Positions 15,219 to 21,816 of a stretch of 23,952 bases of DNA are shown here, in pieces (position 1 is the first letter of the stretch; the number at the start of each line of letters is the position of its first letter). The position numbers and the translations under genes are program-made. The notes under the pieces were generated by a model. It saw only the letters and a list, made by a program, of their open reading frames with translations, searched no databases and was not told the DNA's origin. Origin of the DNA: Bacteroidota bacterium (lineage in GTDB: Bacteria; Bacteroidota; Bacteroidia; Chitinophagales; Chitinophagaceae); contig JAEZIL010000009.1 of assembly GCA_023436685.1 (NCBI GenBank), positions 1 to 23,952 of the forward strand. Reading direction: 5' to 3'.

Positions 15219-15977
15219 ATGAAAAAAGAACCGCGCACCAGCCTGCTCACAAAAAACAAGCTTGGAGATATGCAGGATGCTGTACTGGAAACTCATCACT
15301 ACCTGGAACCTCTAAAAGCACTTGCCCGGTTATCGTACGAAAGCGTATACGTAATAGACTATACAGATATGTCTTTTGAATACGTCTCGGAAAACCCATT
15401 GTTTCTCTGCGGGTATACAGTAGAAGAAATATTGCAAATGGGCTATCAATTTTACTTCAGGCATGTGCCCGAAAAAGAGCTGGAACTGCTGGCACTTATC
15501 AACGAAGCTGGATTCGACTTTTACGAACAGATACCTATAACCGAAAGAAAGCTATATAGTATTACTTACGATTTTCATTTGGCTCAAACCAATGGAGAAC
15601 TGATACTCATCAACCACAAACTAACACCCTTATTCCTTACCCAGGAGGGAAAGTTGTGGAAGTCAATGTGCATCGTATCACTATCGCACCATAAAGCGCC
15701 AGGAAATATTCATATATATAAGCACGGAACCAATGAAGTGTGGGAGCTAAACACCGAGATTAGAGTGTGGCAAAAGCTGCAAAAACCCATGCTGACAAGA
15801 AGGGAGATTGAGGTACTTCGCCTTTATGGACAAGGACTTACCATCAACCAGATCGCAGAAAAAATATTTGTATCCCCTGATACCGTAAAATATTACCGCA
15901 GGCGCATCTTCGAACGGCTGGAAGTAAGCAATATAGTAGAAGCCCTCTCTAGCGCTGTAAATAGTAAACTGATCTAA
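15219..15977 (+). CDS. LuxR-type transcriptional regulator with PAS-like sensor region
   Basis: 252 residues. The N-terminal 150 or so residues look like a PAS-type sensor (Val-Tyr-Val-Ile-Asp-Tyr near residue 45, then a Tyr-Val-Ser-Glu-Asn segment), with no membrane helix, so it probably senses a cytoplasmic signal. The C-terminal HTH at about 191-246 has the GerE/LuxR pattern: LTRREIEVLRLYGQGLT, then a recognition helix around Ser-Pro-Asp-Thr-Val-Lys-Tyr-Tyr. No receiver domain is present. ATG at 15219 is chosen over an in-frame ATG at 15054 that would lie inside the opposing DUF3667 gene; the promoter-like elements just upstream agree. It faces the tRNA-Lys terminator region. Confidence 0.85.
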   Translation: MKKEPRTSLLTKNKLGDMQDAVLETHHYLEPLKALARLSYESVYVIDYTDMSFEYVSENPLFLCGYTVEEILQMGYQFYFRHVPEKELELLALINEAGFDFYEQIPITERKLYSITYDFHLAQTNGELILINHKLTPLFLTQEGKLWKSMCIVSLSHHKAPGNIHIYKHGTNEVWELNTEIRVWQKLQKPMLTRREIEVLRLYGQGLTINQIAEKIFVSPDTVKYYRRRIFERLEVSNIVEALSSAVNSKLI

Positions 15978-16042
15978 CAGGCACAGACAAGCCATTCAAG
16001 GGAAGGATGTGTTTCATGCCCGGTATAATGATAGTTAGCGTA

Positions 16043-16074
16043 ATAAAAGAAGCCTCGCATATGCGAGGCTTCTT
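16043..16074 (-). terminator. Intrinsic terminator of tRNA-Lys
   Basis: A perfect 28-base palindrome (arms 16047-16060 and 16061-16074, arm AAGAAGCCTCGCAT) followed on the minus strand by TTTTATTA. It lies 9 bases beyond the tRNA 3' end. Confidence 0.8.
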
Positions 16075-16083
16075 ACTATCCAG

Positions 16084-16156
16084 TGATCCCGTTGGGACTC
16101 GAACCCAAGACCCATACATTAAAAGTGTATTGCTCTACCAACTGAGCTACGGAATC
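16084..16156 (-). tRNA. tRNA-Lys (anticodon TTT)
   Basis: A 73-base cloverleaf on the minus strand. The acceptor stem GATTCCG / CGGGATC has one G-T pair, the D-arm reads AGCTCAGTTGGTAGAGC, the anticodon stem ATACA/TGTAT encloses the loop CTTTTAA with anticodon TTT, and the T-arm carries GGTTCGAGTCC. The discriminator base is A. CCA is not encoded (CTG follows), so it must be added enzymatically. Confidence 0.97.
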
Positions 16157-16281
16157 TCCTTTTTTCCTTTCGGATTGGAGCGCAAAGATAATTATAAACT
16201 TATTGCTACAAAATTTTTCTGCTACTTTTTTCTGCTGTTTCTTTCAAATTCAATCCTGCAAAGGGTTTTAAACATATAGTT

Positions 16282-17148
16282 TTAATTATCCAGTTTTATT
16301 TCAAAAAGAAAAGGCCAGTTTTTCCCCGTTACAAATACTCTATTATTGGTTTCATCGTATGCAATCCCATTTAGTACTTCTGGCATACTCTCATCCGTTA
16401 TCTGCGACAAAGGAGGTATCCCACCTCGCTCGCGCAATGTAGATAAATTGGCTATACCTGCAACCCTGCCATCGGCAGGATCAATTTTCAATATCAAATC
16501 TGTTTGCCATTGATTAGCATAAATAAAACCCTTAATAAACTCCAGCTCATTGATATTGCTCACAGGCCCGTAAGGATCTGTAACAGTAATACGCCTTGTT
16601 TCCTGGAAAGTGTTAGGGTCAAGAAAATACAAAGTGCTTGTACCGTCGCCATATATAAGGCTTATACCATCTGTTGTCATGCCCCAACCTTCAGTGGTTG
16701 CTATGGGGAAGGTTTTTAAAAGCTTCATGGTTTTTTGGTCATAAACAAATCCCGTGTGCTCCTGGTAGGTAAGCTGATATATTTTGCCGTTTAATACCGT
16801 TAGCCCTTCACCAAAATATTTCGCATCAAGTTTCTGCTGCTGTAAAATTTTACCTGTGTTTAGTTCAGTTTTCCTTATATCACTAAAGCCATATTTACCC
16901 ACGCTTTCATACAAAGCACCATCAACGTATTGCAGCCCTTCTGTAAATGCTGCTTTGTCGTGAGGGTATTTATTCAGCAATTGATATTCAATTTGTACGG
17001 GAGGTGCTACTGCAGCCGTATGAGCAGTATCTGTTGTAATACCTTCGCCACCCTCTGTTGTTGTGTCTTTACAGGCCGCGAATTGCACAAGCACCGCAAG
17101 TAAAAAACAAATAACCAGACAGTTATTTTTAATACTCTTAATTAACAT
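16282..17148 (-). CDS. Glutaminyl-peptide cyclotransferase (plant-type), probable lipoprotein
   Basis: 288 residues. A signal peptide ends at Ala-Ala-Cys26, a lipobox-like site with Phe at -3, followed by a Thr-rich linker, so it is probably a periplasmic or envelope lipoprotein. The rest is a beta-propeller-like repeat region with the motifs of the glutamine cyclotransferase family: AFTEGLQYVDGALYESVGKYG, then FGEGL, EGWGMTTDG, an Asn-Glu-Leu-Glu-Phe block, and VLNGIAYDE with a Val-Thr-Gly-Lys-Asn-Trp-Pro ending. The enzyme converts N-terminal Gln of exported proteins to pyroglutamate. In Bacteroidota most signal peptidase I substrates begin with Gln, and two such proteins are encoded in this window. 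It follows tRNA-Lys upstream but has no clear terminator of its own. Confidence 0.9.
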   Translation of the reverse strand: MLIKSIKNNCLVICFLLAVLVQFAACKDTTTEGGEGITTDTAHTAAVAPPVQIEYQLLNKYPHDKAAFTEGLQYVDGALYESVGKYGFSDIRKTELNTGKILQQQKLDAKYFGEGLTVLNGKIYQLTYQEHTGFVYDQKTMKLLKTFPIATTEGWGMTTDGISLIYGDGTSTLYFLDPNTFQETRRITVTDPYGPVSNINELEFIKGFIYANQWQTDLILKIDPADGRVAGIANLSTLRERGGIPPLSQITDESMPEVLNGIAYDETNNRVFVTGKNWPFLFEIKLDN

Positions 17149-17245
17149 AAAGCGAATATAAGTTTAATGAAGGAATTGCTAAAGCATTGGTAACTATAGG
17201 TTCATCGTATCAATATCCCCCTACAGCATCAATTTTACATAAAAT

Positions 17246-17276
17246 GTTGCAAAAAGATTAAGTTTGGTTATCTTTA
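17246..17276 (+). promoter_or_regulatory. Candidate promoter of the double-HTH gene
   Basis: TTG at 17246-17248, a 20-base spacer, then TATCTTTA at 17269-17276, one mismatch from TAnnTTTG. The ATG is 20 bases further on. A similar TATCTTTA lies at 19769-19776 before the small lipoprotein gene and TATCTTTT at 20296-20303 before the T9SS repeat protein gene, which suggests a shared -7 style in this genome. Confidence 0.4.
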
Positions 17277-17296
17277 CAATCCACAATAATTTATTT

Positions 17297-17737
17297 ATGC
17301 CTCCAAAAGCCAATCATATTAAAGATGTGAAACCAGTTCAGCTGAAGCAGGCTGCGTCCATCCTTATGAAGCGTCGTAACGTAAGCACCAAGGGTGAAAT
17401 GGCTGAAAAAATTAAAGTTACCCCTTACTACTATTCAAAGGTCATTAATGGCGAAACCCCCCTTACTCAGGCATTTCTCGATAAATTTTTGAAATATGCC
17501 CGAGCCGGAAGCGTAAATGAAATACTACAGTCTAAAAAGCCGCCACGCAATATGTATGAAACTATTGCAGAAGGCTTGCAAAACTATATGGAGTTGAAAA
17601 AGGTAACTCAGGCCGATCTCGCTGCGCACCTTAAAACCGATCAGCAGATACTTAGCCGGATATTACATTGTAAGAAAAAATTATTTGCTCCGGATATGTT
17701 GCTTGAAATTCTACGCATCATCAAGTATAAATTATAA
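17297..17737 (+). CDS. Small DNA-binding protein with two HTH (XRE-like) segments
   Basis: 146 residues. Two helix-turn-helix-like units are visible: one at about 15-75 (Gly-Glu-Met-Ala-Glu-Lys-Ile, then SKVINGETPL), the other at about 88-146 (TQADLAAHLKTDQQILSRIL), each with the XRE-like pattern of a small helix, turn, recognition helix and following helix. No membrane or ligand domain is present. A protein with two linked HTHs could bind a direct or inverted repeat as a monomer; this is inference. ATG at 17297 is preferred to a TTG at 17264, which would start inside the promoter-like -7 region. The hairpin at 17749-17779 closes the gene. Confidence 0.75.
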   Translation: MPPKANHIKDVKPVQLKQAASILMKRRNVSTKGEMAEKIKVTPYYYSKVINGETPLTQAFLDKFLKYARAGSVNEILQSKKPPRNMYETIAEGLQNYMELKKVTQADLAAHLKTDQQILSRILHCKKKLFAPDMLLEILRIIKYKL

Positions 17738-17748
17738 ACAACCTCACT

Positions 17749-17779
17749 AAACTAAGGGCTGCTATGCAGCCCTTAGTTT
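17749..17779. terminator. Bidirectional terminator hairpin overlapping the stop of the opposing gene
   Basis: A perfect 14-bp stem AAACTAAGGGCTGC / GCAGCCCTTAGTTT with a 3-base loop. On the plus strand it follows the double-HTH stop by 11 bases and is followed by TT. On the minus strand the stop codon and last codons of the 95-residue gene lie in the first arm, so the same hairpin can end both convergent transcripts. Confidence 0.8.
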
Positions 17780-18060
17780 TTGCAACTAGCCACATTTTGT
17801 TGTATCAATTCTTTAATCGTACCAAATGCTATTTCCGATAGCTTTTCTTCTAATAGTATATGATTGATCTCGAAATCATTCCTAATGTCATATATTATGT
17901 CGGCTTTCCTCACACTTAGCTCATTTTCCAATTTATAAATAGCCATATCAAGTTGGTGCAATTGTAGAGGTGCGCTGCTACTATTTAACCTACCCGTATA
18001 TTGCCTCAGTAATTGGTTAGCATAATCTGTAAAAGCTATCAATGGTTCTCCCTGCAACAT
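17773..18060 (-). CDS. Small hypothetical helical protein
   Basis: 95 residues from ATG at 18060. I do not recognise the family. It has no signal peptide or membrane helix and is predicted mostly helical, with heptad-like Leu/Ile spacing and a charged middle (Asp-Met-Ala-Ile-Tyr-Lys-Leu-Glu-Asn-Glu-Leu), which could form a coiled coil. It lies 103 bases downstream of the histidine kinase stop on the same strand, so it could be co-transcribed; no domain suggests a response regulator. Codon use resembles neighbouring genes, but its short length leaves some doubt. Confidence 0.55.
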   Translation of the reverse strand: MLQGEPLIAFTDYANQLLRQYTGRLNSSSAPLQLHQLDMAIYKLENELSVRKADIIYDIRNDFEINHILLEEKLSEIAFGTIKELIQQNVASCKN

Positions 18061-18163
18061 AACTCAAATAAATTGGATGCAAGGTACATCAGGTTGTCAT
18101 GCTACAACACAGTGTTTTAACGGTTTTACTAAAAAATCAAGATAAGTTTCCTGAAAAATAACA

Positions 18164-19477
18164 TTACAACCGGGCAAGCGGTAGTGTTAATGCAAATGTT
18201 GTACCTTCTCCCACAACACTTTCAAAGCTCAGCGTTCCATTTTGGCGCTCTGTAAATTCTTTACACAATACCAGGCCAAGGCCTACACCTTTTTCATTCA
18301 TAGTGCCATAGGTAGCTTCGTGTTTGGGCTTAAATATATCTGCCTGCATCTCAGGTAATATTCCCCGCCCGGTATCTTTTACTTCTATTACACACATCTG
18401 TTTTTTGGCAAAACATTTTACACTTACATACCCATTAGGACTTGTAAATTTTATTGCATTATTTACCAGGTTGCGCACAACCAGTTGTAGCATATCGTTA
18501 TCTGCTATTACATACAATGCAGGATTTATATCGTATTCAAAAGCTATACCTTTTTTATCAGCTATCTTACTTTGCAATTCCAGCGTTTCGTGAAGCGCCG
18601 TGTAAAGATTTATTTTAACAAGCCTTACCGACATCTGGTCCATTTGTGATTTTGACCAAAGCAGCAAGTTATTCAGCATGTCTGATGTATTACCAGTTAG
18701 CCAAAGTAGTTCCTTCTTTATCGCTATTCGGTCTTCTTCATCAATTTCGTTGGTTGATAATAGCTCCAAAGCACTTTGTATGCTGGCTAAAGGGCTTCGC
18801 ATATCGTGCGATACTATAGAGAATAACTTATTTTTTTCAAGATTTAGCAGCTCAAGATCTTTATTTTTCTTCTCAATATCTTGTGCACGTTTTTCTGCTA
18901 ATATTCTTTCTCTATGGTAGTTGGCGCGTAAATAATAGATAATGAAAAATATAAAAAGAGATGCCAGACAATAGCTAAAGAACAGATCAGCAAAACGTAC
19001 ACTTTTCTCACTATATGTATAGTTTATTTTCTGAGGCATGTAATAATCAAATAATAAAAGCCCACCTGCAATAGCGATATGCAATAACCACCATATTCCA
19101 AATTTTCTCCGTGGCTTAAAGGCCGCTATCATCTGCAATGTCACAAAAAACCCCAAAATTGTAGGTCCGTCTATACCATCATTCATCACATAGCTTATTA
19201 TTAAAAGTACCAGGCACATGCCTGCATATATAAAACTACTGATGGTATATTTCCCTTTATACCTTGCCAAATAATAGAGATACCCCACCAAACCAATAAC
19301 GCCAGTAAATACAAGACATATATTGTATAGGCCTAGAAAAAAGTTAACAGGTAGCGTTACGAGCAGAAATAGCCCCGATAATAAGTTAATAGCATTAAAA
19401 ACTCTGTGCTCCAAAGGCACTAATTCAGGCCTACCTGTTAACTTTTCCCAAATCTGCGACAATTGATTGACAATCAT
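18164..19477 (-). CDS. Membrane sensor histidine kinase (orphan)
   Basis: 437 residues. The N-terminal 190 or so residues hold about six membrane helices with little extracytoplasmic sequence. A coiled coil follows at about 190-215, then a HisKA dimerisation domain with the phospho-acceptor H224 in FSIVSHDMRSPLASI, and an HATPase domain with the N box RNLVNNAIKF near residue 335, the G1 box VKDTGRGI and the G2 box KGVGLGLVL. All catalytic boxes look intact, so it should autophosphorylate on His in response to a membrane or envelope signal and pass phosphate to a response regulator. No response regulator gene is adjacent, so its partner lies elsewhere. ATG at 19477 is clear. Its upstream region has a -7 match (19510-19517) and a terminator-like hairpin further up. 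Confidence 0.92.
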   Translation of the reverse strand: MIVNQLSQIWEKLTGRPELVPLEHRVFNAINLLSGLFLLVTLPVNFFLGLYNICLVFTGVIGLVGYLYYLARYKGKYTISSFIYAGMCLVLLIISYVMNDGIDGPTILGFFVTLQMIAAFKPRRKFGIWWLLHIAIAGGLLLFDYYMPQKINYTYSEKSVRFADLFFSYCLASLFIFFIIYYLRANYHRERILAEKRAQDIEKKNKDLELLNLEKNKLFSIVSHDMRSPLASIQSALELLSTNEIDEEDRIAIKKELLWLTGNTSDMLNNLLLWSKSQMDQMSVRLVKINLYTALHETLELQSKIADKKGIAFEYDINPALYVIADNDMLQLVVRNLVNNAIKFTSPNGYVSVKCFAKKQMCVIEVKDTGRGILPEMQADIFKPKHEATYGTMNEKGVGLGLVLCKEFTERQNGTLSFESVVGEGTTFALTLPLARL

Positions 19478-19509
19478 ATCTCTATAAGGAAATTAGGAAA
19501 TAAATTTTT

Positions 19510-19517
19510 CAAATTTA
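19510..19517 (-). promoter_or_regulatory. Candidate -7 box of the histidine kinase gene
   Basis: TAAATTTG on the minus strand matches TAnnTTTG exactly, 32 bases before the kinase ATG. There is no clear TTG -33 element at the expected distance. Confidence 0.35.
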
Positions 19518-19540
19518 TCTGATACATGTTAATGTTTTAG

Positions 19541-19574
19541 GAAAATTAAAGGGTTCCCCGCCAGAGGAACCCTT
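19541..19574 (-). terminator. Terminator-like hairpin upstream of the histidine kinase
   Basis: Stem AAGGGTTCC / GGAACCCTT (9 bp, 19549-19557 with 19566-19574) with an 8-base loop, followed on the minus strand by TAATTTTC. The T-rich tail is on the minus strand only. No minus-strand gene lies upstream within the intergenic region, so it would end a short leader or small RNA beginning near 19625, after the -7 match at 19631-19638. Confidence 0.5.
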
Positions 19575-19783
19575 AGATGCATGAAAAAGAAACTCGTTTC
19601 TAACAGGGGATAATCGTATCTTAAACAGTACAAAAGTAGATACATTAACATATCTATTGTAAATATTGGTTGTCGTTAACTATTCATTCACCAATCATTA
19701 ACAAACGATATATAGTACTGTCTCAAAATATAATAGCCTGTCATATTTCCTAAAACACAAACAATTTATATCTTTAAAGCCTT

Positions 19784-20203
19784 ATGCGTACATCACACAT
19801 TTTATCCGGCATTTTACTAATGGGTGCTTTAGCTACGGGCTGTACCCGAGAAAACGAAGTGATAGAGCCTGCACCAAGGCCAGTAGGTGGTATTGGTGGT
19901 AAATCAACCCTTAGAATTACTCCACGCCACCATTTGCAAAATATTAATGGTGCTACAGTATATATTAAGTACGATACGCTTCGTGCTACTACTGTTTTTG
20001 ATGATTCATCGGCCGTTGGGTTTATTGATGGCAGGCCTATGGCTATTTTCGATTCCCTGGCGCCCGGCAACTACTATTTGTATGCTACAGGCTTGAATAA
20101 TGATTCTCTGGTGCGTGGTGGTGCTGGTTTTACTATTATAGATTCTCTTGAAACCACTTATGATCTTTATCTGGACGTACTGCATCCAGGGGAAACACTA
20201 TAA
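19784..20203 (+). CDS. Small lipoprotein of unknown function
   Basis: 139 residues. The signal peptide ends in Leu-Ala-Thr-Gly-Cys20, a good lipobox, so the mature protein is probably membrane-anchored with a Pro/Gly-rich linker (about 30-42). The rest resembles a small beta-sandwich: TLRITPRHH, Gly-Ala-Thr-Val-Tyr-Ile-Lys-Tyr and LAPGNYYLYATG, a carboxypeptidase-regulatory-like or transthyretin-like pattern; this fold is an inference from strand spacing. It is on the same strand as the T9SS repeat protein gene, but a terminator lies between them. ATG at 19784 is the only start consistent with the signal peptide. Confidence 0.8.
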   Translation: MRTSHILSGILLMGALATGCTRENEVIEPAPRPVGGIGGKSTLRITPRHHLQNINGATVYIKYDTLRATTVFDDSSAVGFIDGRPMAIFDSLAPGNYYLYATGLNNDSLVRGGAGFTIIDSLETTYDLYLDVLHPGETL

Positions 20204-20247
20204 TGCTTCAACAAATTGCTATAATATCATCTAAGCTACAAAAGGAT

Positions 20248-20270
20248 AAGCCACCTCAATTGGTGGCTTT
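20248..20270 (+). terminator. Intrinsic terminator after the small lipoprotein gene
   Basis: 8-bp stem AAGCCACC / GGTGGCTT with a 6-base loop and a short T-rich tail, 45 bases after the stop codon. Confidence 0.7.
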
Positions 20271-20345
20271 CTTATGGATATCGACCAGTTTTCCGTATCT
20301 TTTGTCAGAATATTCTTCATTCATCAGGCTCATTAATTATCATAT

Positions 20346-21716
20346 ATGAATAAACTCACTACACTATCACTTGCATTAGTAGCATTAGTTAGTAGCAGCG
20401 CAAACGCTCAAAAAACCACACACAATCCATTTAAGCATGTGCCTGGCAAAGCAAAAGCAATAGGACAAACTGATATTAAGACCGGTGGCAAAACCAATGC
20501 CCTTGTTTCTCGACTGGTATCTGAAGGCACTAACTTTTACGATGGTAGCTCTTATCGCCTTGCCGATTCAGCAAAATACTGGTATTCGCCTACACGTGGC
20601 TTTTACAACGATCTTTGGGAAGAATGGGATTATGATACCGCAAACTATATGCGATTTGTAGTTAATTCGTTCAAACTTGTGAACAGGTCTTACAACGAGT
20701 ATAATACCAGCAATATGCCAACCCTAATGGTAAGTCAGGCATGGGATGGTAGCAGCTGGCTCACGGAAGACCGGTCTACTATAGCTTACGATGCTAATGG
20801 CAACGTAACATCTTACGAATATGAATCTAATTCAGGCTCTGGCCTTGAAAAAGAATATAAGATAGTTGTTACCTATAATACATTTAATAAGGTAGAAACT
20901 ACTACTGAGCAAGAATGGGAGGCGAGCAGCTCAAATTATGTTAACGCTTACCGGACTATGTACACCTATAATACAGATGGTAACGTTTCGGGAGAATATT
21001 ATGAGGCCTTCAATGGCAGCTCCTGGGATCCTGTGAGCCGTGCTACATATAATTATGATGCTAGTTTTAATAATACGGGCATACTAGAGGAGAACTACAA
21101 TGTAGGCAACTGGGAACCGGCATACAGAACTACACAAATATTCGACCCTAATAATGATATGATTCAAAGCACCTATGAAGCATATACTTCAGGCAACTGG
21201 CAGATAACCAGTGAATCCTATTATACTTACGATAGCAGGCACAATGCAGTAACATCGGAATATCATGGTTACGACGGCACTATGCTTGTACCTTTTTCTT
21301 TTAGTACTATGAGTTTTAATATCTACAACCAGATATTGACCCTGCAAAGCATGAGCTGGAACCCTACAACCAGCCAGTTTGAATTAAAAGCCGGAGATGC
21401 GGACATGCGTTGGCATTATGAAGAGTTCCCGGTAGCTGTGCAACCTGTTGCCAAACAATTAAATGCATCACTTAAAATATTTCCTGTGCCTGCGGCTAAC
21501 TTTATCAACATAAGCTTGATAATGGAAAAACCTCATGCAGTACTTTTTGTAGTGCAGGATGCTACAGGCAGGGTTGTAAAAGCATGGAACGAACCAGCAG
21601 TGGGCAATCAATATACAAAGCGCCTTAGTACCGAATCGTTAGCACCTGGCAATTATATTATAAAAGTAATGGCAGGCAGCGAAAAATATCAGCAAAAAGT
21701 AAGCATTGTACGCTAG
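20346..21716 (+). CDS. Secreted repeat protein with T9SS sorting domain
   Basis: 456 residues. A signal peptide (1-21, cut after Ala-Asn-Ala before Gln22) is followed by about 100 non-repeat residues, then about six imperfect repeats of 29-36 residues (roughly 132-340), each built around a Tyr-Asp/Tyr-Asn pair, a GNV-like turn, a Tyr-Glu strand and a Gly-x-x-Trp ending. This resembles YD/RHS-like beta-hairpin repeats. The C-terminal region (about 385-456) is a type A T9SS sorting domain (LKIFPVPAANF, then LAPGNYIIKV). The protein should be exported by T9SS and retained at or released from the surface; binding or adhesion is a guess. It is closed by two hairpins at 21734-21800. Confidence 0.85.
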   Translation: MNKLTTLSLALVALVSSSANAQKTTHNPFKHVPGKAKAIGQTDIKTGGKTNALVSRLVSEGTNFYDGSSYRLADSAKYWYSPTRGFYNDLWEEWDYDTANYMRFVVNSFKLVNRSYNEYNTSNMPTLMVSQAWDGSSWLTEDRSTIAYDANGNVTSYEYESNSGSGLEKEYKIVVTYNTFNKVETTTEQEWEASSSNYVNAYRTMYTYNTDGNVSGEYYEAFNGSSWDPVSRATYNYDASFNNTGILEENYNVGNWEPAYRTTQIFDPNNDMIQSTYEAYTSGNWQITSESYYTYDSRHNAVTSEYHGYDGTMLVPFSFSTMSFNIYNQILTLQSMSWNPTTSQFELKAGDADMRWHYEEFPVAVQPVAKQLNASLKIFPVPAANFINISLIMEKPHAVLFVVQDATGRVVKAWNEPAVGNQYTKRLSTESLAPGNYIIKVMAGSEKYQQKVSIVR

Positions 21717-21733
21717 CTTATATATTTTGTAAT

Positions 21734-21752
21734 ACCCGGTTCCTTCCGGGTT
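21734..21752 (+). terminator. Weak hairpin after the T9SS repeat protein gene
   Basis: 6-bp stem ACCCGG / CCGGGT with a 6-base loop and a short T tail, 17 bases after the stop codon. Confidence 0.45.
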
Positions 21753-21763
21753 TGCACTTCATT

Positions 21764-21800
21764 AATAAAAAAGGCACTGTAACCCAGTGCCTTTTTTATT
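21764..21800. terminator. Strong bidirectional terminator between the T9SS repeat protein gene and infB
   Basis: A perfect 16-bp stem (arm AATAAAAAAGGCACTG) with a 5-base loop; the outer A-T pairs give a six-T run on either strand. It lies 16 bases past the infB stop and 47 bases past the stop of the convergent repeat protein gene, so it can end both transcripts. Confidence 0.88.
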
Positions 21801-21816
21801 AAAACCAATTTGGTTA

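Larger units (their letters stand above)
19478..19783. other. Divergent intergenic region with a terminator-like hairpin and two minus-strand -7 boxes
   Basis: About 306 bases between the histidine kinase (-) and the small lipoprotein gene (+), without a protein gene. On the minus strand it contains TACTTTTG (19638-19631), a small inverted repeat AGAAAC/GTTTCT (19588-19601), a 9-bp hairpin with a T-rich tail (19574-19549), and TAAATTTG (19517-19510). Both 8-mers are exact TAnnTTTG matches. TATCTTTA at 19769-19776 is a possible plus-strand -7 box only 7 bases before the lipoprotein ATG. Confidence 0.5.

Noticed and set aside
16007..16279. 90-codon open frame on the plus strand
   Set aside because: It covers the tRNA-Lys gene and its terminator in the antisense direction, so it cannot be a real protein gene.
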